A DNA stretch of 8,643 bases from DASXTS01 sp036505275 (GTDB taxonomy: Bacteria > Actinomycetota > Actinomycetes > Mycobacteriales > Pseudonocardiaceae), in NCBI GenBank assembly GCA_036505275.1, contig DASXTS010000397.1, positions 1 through 8,643 of the forward strand, read 5' to 3'. Both the position numbers and the translations under genes were made by a program. Shown here one piece after another: positions 5,077 to 8,643 of the stretch (the first letter of the stretch is position 1; each line of letters starts with the position of its first letter). Under the pieces are notes generated by a model. It made no database searches, was not told where the DNA came from, and worked only from the letters and a program-made list of their open reading frames with translations.

Positions 5077-5820
5077 ATGTCCCGAGCCGACGGCAGGAAC
5101 GACGACCAGCTGCGCGACGTGCGGATCGCCCGCGGCTACCAGGCGTGGCCGGCCGGGTCCGTGCTCGTCGAGTTCGGCCGGACCAGGGTGATCTGCGCGG
5201 CCAGCGTGCAGACCGGCGTGCCGCGCTGGCGGGTCGGCTCCGGCCTTGGCTGGGTGACCGCCGAGTACGCCATGCTGCCCTCGGCCACCCATACCCGTTC
5301 CGACCGCGAGTCCGTGCGGGGCCGCATCGGCGGCCGCACCCATGAGATCAGCCGGCTGGTCGGCCGGGCGCTTCGGGCCTGCATCGACCTCGCCGCGCTC
5401 GGCGAGAACACCATCGCCATCGACTGCGACGTGATCCAGGCCGACGGCGGCACCCGCACCGCCGCGGTCACCGGCGCCTACGTCGCGCTGGCCGACGCGG
5501 TGACCTGGCTTCGCGCGGCGAAGAAGCTCAACGACCCGCAGCCGCTGTCCTGCTCGGTGGCCGCGGTGAGCGTCGGGGTGGTCGGCGGCCGGGTGCGGCT
5601 GGACCTGTCCTATGAGGAGGACTCGGGGGCCGAGGTGGACATGAACGTGGTGGCCACCGACGCCGGCACGCTGGTTGAGCTGCAGGGCACCGGCGAGGGC
5701 GCGACCTTCCCGCGCTCGACCCTCGACCGGATGCTGGACGCCGCGCTGGACGGCTGCCGCCAGCTGACCGCCATCCAGCAGGAGGCGCTGGCCGCGCCAT
5801 ATCCGGGCACCCTGCCGTGA
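5077..5820 (+). CDS. rph: RNase PH, phosphorolytic 3'-5' exoribonuclease
   Basis: 247 residues, normal for the family. It trims tRNA precursors from the 3' end using inorganic phosphate and works as a hexamer in the cytosol. Family landmarks are ADGRNDDQLRDVRI at the N terminus, RESVRGRIGGRTHEISRLVGRALRA with Arg87 (the expected phosphate-contacting arginine), DCDVIQADGGTRTAAVTGAYVAL, and GEGATFPR near the C terminus. The start at ATG 5077 gives the usual distance to the DGR motif; in-frame ATG 5044 would add MVDRFGRRVHR, which lacks family support. The last four bases (GTGA) are shared with the rdgB start, so the two are translationally coupled. Confidence 0.96.
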   Translation: MSRADGRNDDQLRDVRIARGYQAWPAGSVLVEFGRTRVICAASVQTGVPRWRVGSGLGWVTAEYAMLPSATHTRSDRESVRGRIGGRTHEISRLVGRALRACIDLAALGENTIAIDCDVIQADGGTRTAAVTGAYVALADAVTWLRAAKKLNDPQPLSCSVAAVSVGVVGGRVRLDLSYEEDSGAEVDMNVVATDAGTLVELQGTGEGATFPRSTLDRMLDAALDGCRQLTAIQQEALAAPYPGTLP

Positions 5821-6464
5821 CCAGCCTGCTGCTCGCCACCGCCAACCAAGCCAAGCTCGCCGAGCTGCGGCGTTTGCTGGCCGCGGAGGCGGTCGGCGGG
5901 CTGACCGTCCTCGGGCTGCCCGACCTTTCCGGATACCGCGAGTCCGGATACCGCGAGTCCGGATACCGCGAGCCGGTCGAGGACGGCGCCACGTTCGAGG
6001 AAAACGCGGTGATCAAGGCGCGGGCCGCGGCGGCGGCCGCCGGGCTGCCGGCGCTGGCCGACGACTCCGGCTTGTGCGTGGACGCCCTGAACGGCATGCC
6101 CGGCGTGCTGTCCGCCCGGTGGTGCGGCCGGCACGGCGACGACGAGGCCAACCTTCGGCTGGTGCTTGCGCAGGTTTCCGAGGTGCGAGAGGCCCGGCGC
6201 GGCGCGCGGTTCGACTGCGCGGCGGCCCTGGTGCTGCCGTCGGGGGAGGAGCACGTGCTCCGCGCCTCCTGGCCGGGAACGCTGGCGTGGGCGCCCCGAG
6301 GCCGCAACGGGTTCGGCTACGACCCCATCTTCATTCCCGCCGGCGAGACCCGTACCTCCGCCGAGCTGGATCCCGAGGAGAAGGACGCCCAGTCCCACCG
6401 CGCCATGGCGTTGCGCGCCATACTCCCGCACCTACGCGCCCTCGCCCGGTGCGCCGATACTTGA
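5817..6464 (+). CDS. rdgB: RdgB/HAM1 family non-canonical purine NTP pyrophosphatase
   Basis: 215 residues. It hydrolyses ITP, dITP and XTP to monophosphates so that deaminated purines do not enter nucleic acids. Motifs in order: LLATANQAKLAELR (phosphate-binding N terminus), EDGATFEENAVIKA, ADDSGLCVDALNGMPGVLSARW with Asp82/Asp83 at the catalytic and metal site, GRNGFGYDPIF, and KDAQSHRAMAL near the C terminus. GTG 5817 overlaps the rph stop by four bases and lies immediately before the conserved N-terminal strand. Oddity: the loop before EDGATFEENA carries SGYRE three times, about ten residues more than a single copy. The repeat precedes the conserved substrate-side segment without disturbing it, so activity is probably kept. 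A 28-base gap separates it from the aldehyde dehydrogenase gene. Confidence 0.95.
   Translation: MTSLLLATANQAKLAELRRLLAAEAVGGLTVLGLPDLSGYRESGYRESGYREPVEDGATFEENAVIKARAAAAAAGLPALADDSGLCVDALNGMPGVLSARWCGRHGDDEANLRLVLAQVSEVREARRGARFDCAAALVLPSGEEHVLRASWPGTLAWAPRGRNGFGYDPIFIPAGETRTSAELDPEEKDAQSHRAMALRAILPHLRALARCADT
5928..5972 (+). repeat. 15-bp perfect tandem repeat in rdgB (SGYRE x3)
   Basis: tccggataccgcgag occurs three times with no mismatches, in frame. Perfect identity, including third codon positions, indicates recent expansion or ongoing homogenisation. Any copy-number change by whole units keeps the frame. Confidence 0.95.
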
Positions 6465-6480
6465 CCAGCCATCGGGTTCG

Positions 6481-6486
6481 AAGGAG
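6481..6486 (+). promoter_or_regulatory. Ribosome binding site of the aldehyde dehydrogenase gene
   Basis: AAGGAG lies 6 nt before ATG 6493 and fixes this start against the much longer open frame that runs in from inside rdgB. Confidence 0.8.
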
Positions 6487-6492
6487 CGCGCC

Positions 6493-8052
6493 ATGACCGC
6501 AGTGACCGAGAACAGGCTGGACGAGCGGCTCGTCAGGCGGCTCGTCGGCCGGGTGGTGAGCAGCACCGGCGAGACCGCGGACACCGTGGCGCCGTTCACG
6601 GGCGAGCGGCTGGCTGCCGTGCCGGTGTCGTCCACGGAAGACGTCGCGACCGCGTTCGCCAAGGCACGGGTCGCCCAGCAAGCGTGGTCGTCGACCAGCG
6701 CACGCAAGCGCGCCGAGGTGCTGCTCCGCTACCACGACCTCGTGCTGGACCGGCAGGACGGGCTGCTCGACCTGATCCAGTGGGAGTCCGGCAAGGCCCG
6801 CAAGCACGCGTTCGAGGAGATCGCCGACCTGGCCGTCACCGCGCGTTACTACGCCCGCCGCGGCCCGGGTTTCCTGCGACCCAAGCGAAGGGCCGGCCTG
6901 CTGCCGGGGCTCACCAAGACCCATGAGCTGCACCACCCCAAGGGTGTGGTCGGGGTGATCTCGCCGTGGAACTACCCGCTGTGGCTGGCCATGACCGACG
7001 CACTGGCCGCGGTGCTGGCCGGCAACGCCATCGTGCTCAAGCCGGACGCGCAGACCCCGCTGATCGCGCTGGCCGGTATCGAGCTGCTGCACGAGGCCGG
7101 GCTGCCGGAGAACCTCTGGCAGGTCGTCTGCGGCCCGGGCCCGGTGATCGGCGGGGCGATCATCGACCTGGCCGACTATGTCTGCTTCACCGGCTCCACC
7201 GCGACCGGCCGCACGGTCGCCGAGCGGGCCGCGAAGCGGCTGGTCGGGTGCTCGCTCGAGCTCGGCGGCAAGAACCCCATGCTGGTCTTCGAGGACGCGG
7301 ACCTGGACCGGGCCGCCGAGGGCGCGGTCCGTGCCTGCTTCTCCTCGGCCGGCCAGCTGTGCATCTCGATCGAGCGGATCTACCTGGCCGGCGGCATCCG
7401 CGAGGAGTTCCTCGGCAAGTTCCTGCAGCGGGTGCACGGGATGCGCCTGTCGAACGGGTTCGAGTTCGATGCCGACATGGGCTCGCTGGTCTCGGCGCGG
7501 CAGCTGGCCAGGGTCACCAGGCACGTCGACGACGCCGTAGCCAGGGGGGCTACCGTGCTGGCCGGCGGCACGGGCCGGCCGGACCTTGGCCCCTACTTCT
7601 TCGAACCGACCGTGCTCACCGACGTCACGCCGGACATGGCGCTGTTCGCCGAGGAGACCTTCGGGCCGGTGGTCTCGGTGTACGGCTTCGATGACGAGGT
7701 GCAGGCCGTTGCGCTGGCGAACCGGACCCGCTACGGCCTCAACGCCAGCGTGTGGACCCGCGATCAGGACCGGGCCGCCAGAGTGGCCGCGCGGATCAGG
7801 GCCGGTACGGTCAACGTCAACGAGGGCTACGCGGCGGCGTACGGCTCGCTGGACTCGCCGATGGGTGGCATGGGCGAGTCCGGTCTCGGCCGCCGGCACG
7901 GCCGGGAGGGCCTGCTGCGCTTCACCGAGACCCAGACCGTGGCGGTGCAACGGCTGCAGGGGCTCGGCACGCCGCCCGGGTTCACCGACGAGCGCTGGGC
8001 CCGCACCCTCGGCGGCACGCTGCGGACGCTGAAGAAGGTGGGCTGGCGATGA
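6493..8052 (+). CDS. gabD2: NADP-type succinic semialdehyde dehydrogenase (GabD2-like aldehyde dehydrogenase)
   Basis: 519 residues. It oxidises an aldehyde to its acid with NAD(P)+; by similarity the substrate is succinic semialdehyde, feeding succinate to the TCA cycle. The catalytic set is complete: Asn160 in SPWNYP, Glu256 in LELGGKNPM and Cys290 in SAGQLCISIERI. The cofactor motif FTGSTATGR, EETFGPVVSVYGF and the C-terminal GSLDSPMGGMGESGLGRRHGREGLL are also present. GKARKHAFEEI...ARYYAR, the QLCISIERI form of the cysteine motif and the total length match the recalled M. tuberculosis GabD2 (Rv1731, 518 residues), which is not next to rdgB there. The start is fixed by a strong Shine-Dalgarno sequence. 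It overlaps the next oxidoreductase gene by ATGA, so the two are probably co-translated. Family is certain; the exact substrate is inferred. Confidence 0.92.
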   Translation: MTAVTENRLDERLVRRLVGRVVSSTGETADTVAPFTGERLAAVPVSSTEDVATAFAKARVAQQAWSSTSARKRAEVLLRYHDLVLDRQDGLLDLIQWESGKARKHAFEEIADLAVTARYYARRGPGFLRPKRRAGLLPGLTKTHELHHPKGVVGVISPWNYPLWLAMTDALAAVLAGNAIVLKPDAQTPLIALAGIELLHEAGLPENLWQVVCGPGPVIGGAIIDLADYVCFTGSTATGRTVAERAAKRLVGCSLELGGKNPMLVFEDADLDRAAEGAVRACFSSAGQLCISIERIYLAGGIREEFLGKFLQRVHGMRLSNGFEFDADMGSLVSARQLARVTRHVDDAVARGATVLAGGTGRPDLGPYFFEPTVLTDVTPDMALFAEETFGPVVSVYGFDDEVQAVALANRTRYGLNASVWTRDQDRAARVAARIRAGTVNVNEGYAAAYGSLDSPMGGMGESGLGRRHGREGLLRFTETQTVAVQRLQGLGTPPGFTDERWARTLGGTLRTLKKVGWR

Positions 8053-8643
8053 AGGCGTGGCAGGTCACCTCACTCGGCGCGCCGGCGGACGCGCTCGAGC
8101 TGGTCGAGCTGGCCGACCCCACCCCGGGGCCGGGTCAACTTCTGGTACGGGTGGGCGCGGCCGCGCCGTCCTATCCCGACCTGCTGATGTGCCGCGGGGA
8201 GTACCAGATCAAGCCGCCGCTGCCGTTCACCCTCGGCGTCGAGGCGGCCGGCACCATCGAGGCGGTCGGCCCCGACGTGCACGGTTGGGCGCCGGGCCAG
8301 CGGGTGCTCGGCATGCTGGAGACCGGTGGTCTGGCCGAGCTTGCCCTGTTCGAGGCGGCGCAGGCGTTCGCGGCACCCGCGGAGCTGGACGACGCCGAGG
8401 CCGCCGCGCTGCACATGAACTACCAGACCGCGCACTTCGCGCTGCACCGCCGGGCGGGCCTGCGCCGGGGCGAGACGGTGCTGGTGCACGCCGGCGCCGG
8501 TGGCGTCGGATCGGCCACCATCCAGCTGGCCGTTGCCGCCGGTGCCCCCGTGGTCGCCGTGGTCGGTGGGCCGGAAAAGGCCGAGGTGGCCACCCGACTC
8601 GGCGCGGAACTGGCTGTCGACCGGCACGCCGCCGACTTCGTGG
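8049..8643 (+). CDS. Quinone oxidoreductase-like medium-chain dehydrogenase, N-terminal part
   Basis: 198 codons are visible before the window ends, about 60% of a usual 320-330 residue protein. It is a medium-chain dehydrogenase/reductase of the NADPH:quinone oxidoreductase type: GroES-like N-terminal domain (MKAWQVTSLGAP..., PFTLGVEAAGTIEAVG, GQRVLGM), then the Rossmann domain with the nucleotide motif VHAGAGGVGSATIQLA at about residues 146-161. The Cys/His/Glu zinc ligands of true alcohol dehydrogenases are absent; in place of the Cys-Gly-x-Asp motif it has SYPDLLMCRGEY, as in zinc-free quinone reductases. The ATG shares four bases (ATGA) with the aldehyde dehydrogenase stop, indicating tight coupling. 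The substrate is unknown; an acyl- or enoyl-type reductase of the same superfamily cannot be excluded. Confidence 0.88.
   Translation, partial: MKAWQVTSLGAPADALELVELADPTPGPGQLLVRVGAAAPSYPDLLMCRGEYQIKPPLPFTLGVEAAGTIEAVGPDVHGWAPGQRVLGMLETGGLAELALFEAAQAFAAPAELDDAEAAALHMNYQTAHFALHRRAGLRRGETVLVHAGAGGVGSATIQLAVAAGAPVVAVVGGPEKAEVATRLGAELAVDRHAADFV

Noticed and set aside
6166..6492. N-terminal extension of the aldehyde dehydrogenase into rdgB
   Set aside because: The frame is open, but the extension is Arg/Pro/Ser-rich, overlaps rdgB, and a strong AAGGAG site sits 6 nt before ATG 6493.
7351..7380. Possible loss of the aldehyde dehydrogenase active site
   Set aside because: Checked and found intact: Cys290, Glu256 and Asn160 are all present.

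Overview
The window looks like core chromosome from a high-GC actinobacterium, most likely a Pseudonocardiales relative (Amycolatopsis/Saccharopolyspora type). The evidence is strong G/C bias at third codon positions, GTG starts, and a gene order that closely parallels Mycobacterium tuberculosis Rv1333-Rv1341: P1 peptidase, mec, cysO, cysM, murI, metallo-beta-lactamase phosphodiesterase, rph, rdgB. The genus is an inference. Homologues were recognised from recalled family sequences, with no database search.

Layout. Positions 1-654 hold the C-terminal part of a P1/S58 (DmpA/NylC-like) self-cleaving peptidase. A 205-base gap (655-859) follows, packed with palindromic repeats, including two perfect 37-bp copies. 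Then comes the protein-bound-sulfide cysteine pathway: mec (860-1315), cysO (1379-1651) and cysM (1674-2624). CysO carries sulfur as a C-terminal thiocarboxylate, CysM couples it to O-phosphoserine, and Mec releases the cysteine. Glutamate racemase murI (2636-3511) follows at once; the rhomboid gene found between cysM and murI in M. tuberculosis is absent. A 138-base gap with a long hairpin leads to an Rv1339-like phosphodiesterase (3650-4414). A convergent DUF2231 membrane protein (4435-4989, minus) sits between it and rph (5077-5820), which overlaps rdgB (5817-6464) by 4 bp. RNase PH trims tRNA 3' ends and RdgB clears damaged purine triphosphates. After 28 bp come a GabD2-type aldehyde dehydrogenase (6493-8052) and, overlapping by 4 bp, a quinone-oxidoreductase-like dehydrogenase cut by the window end.

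I do not see a clearly new multi-gene system. The unusual content is at the DNA level: (i) two different families of palindromic intergenic element, each overlapping the stop codon of the gene before it; (ii) in-frame tandem repeats inserted in surface-loop positions of three separate housekeeping proteins (P1 peptidase, MurI, RdgB); (iii) a repeated arrangement in which a TANNNT-like -10 box ends 6-8 nt before the start codon of genes lacking a Shine-Dalgarno sequence, which suggests leaderless transcripts and fixes several starts differently from a longest-ORF call.
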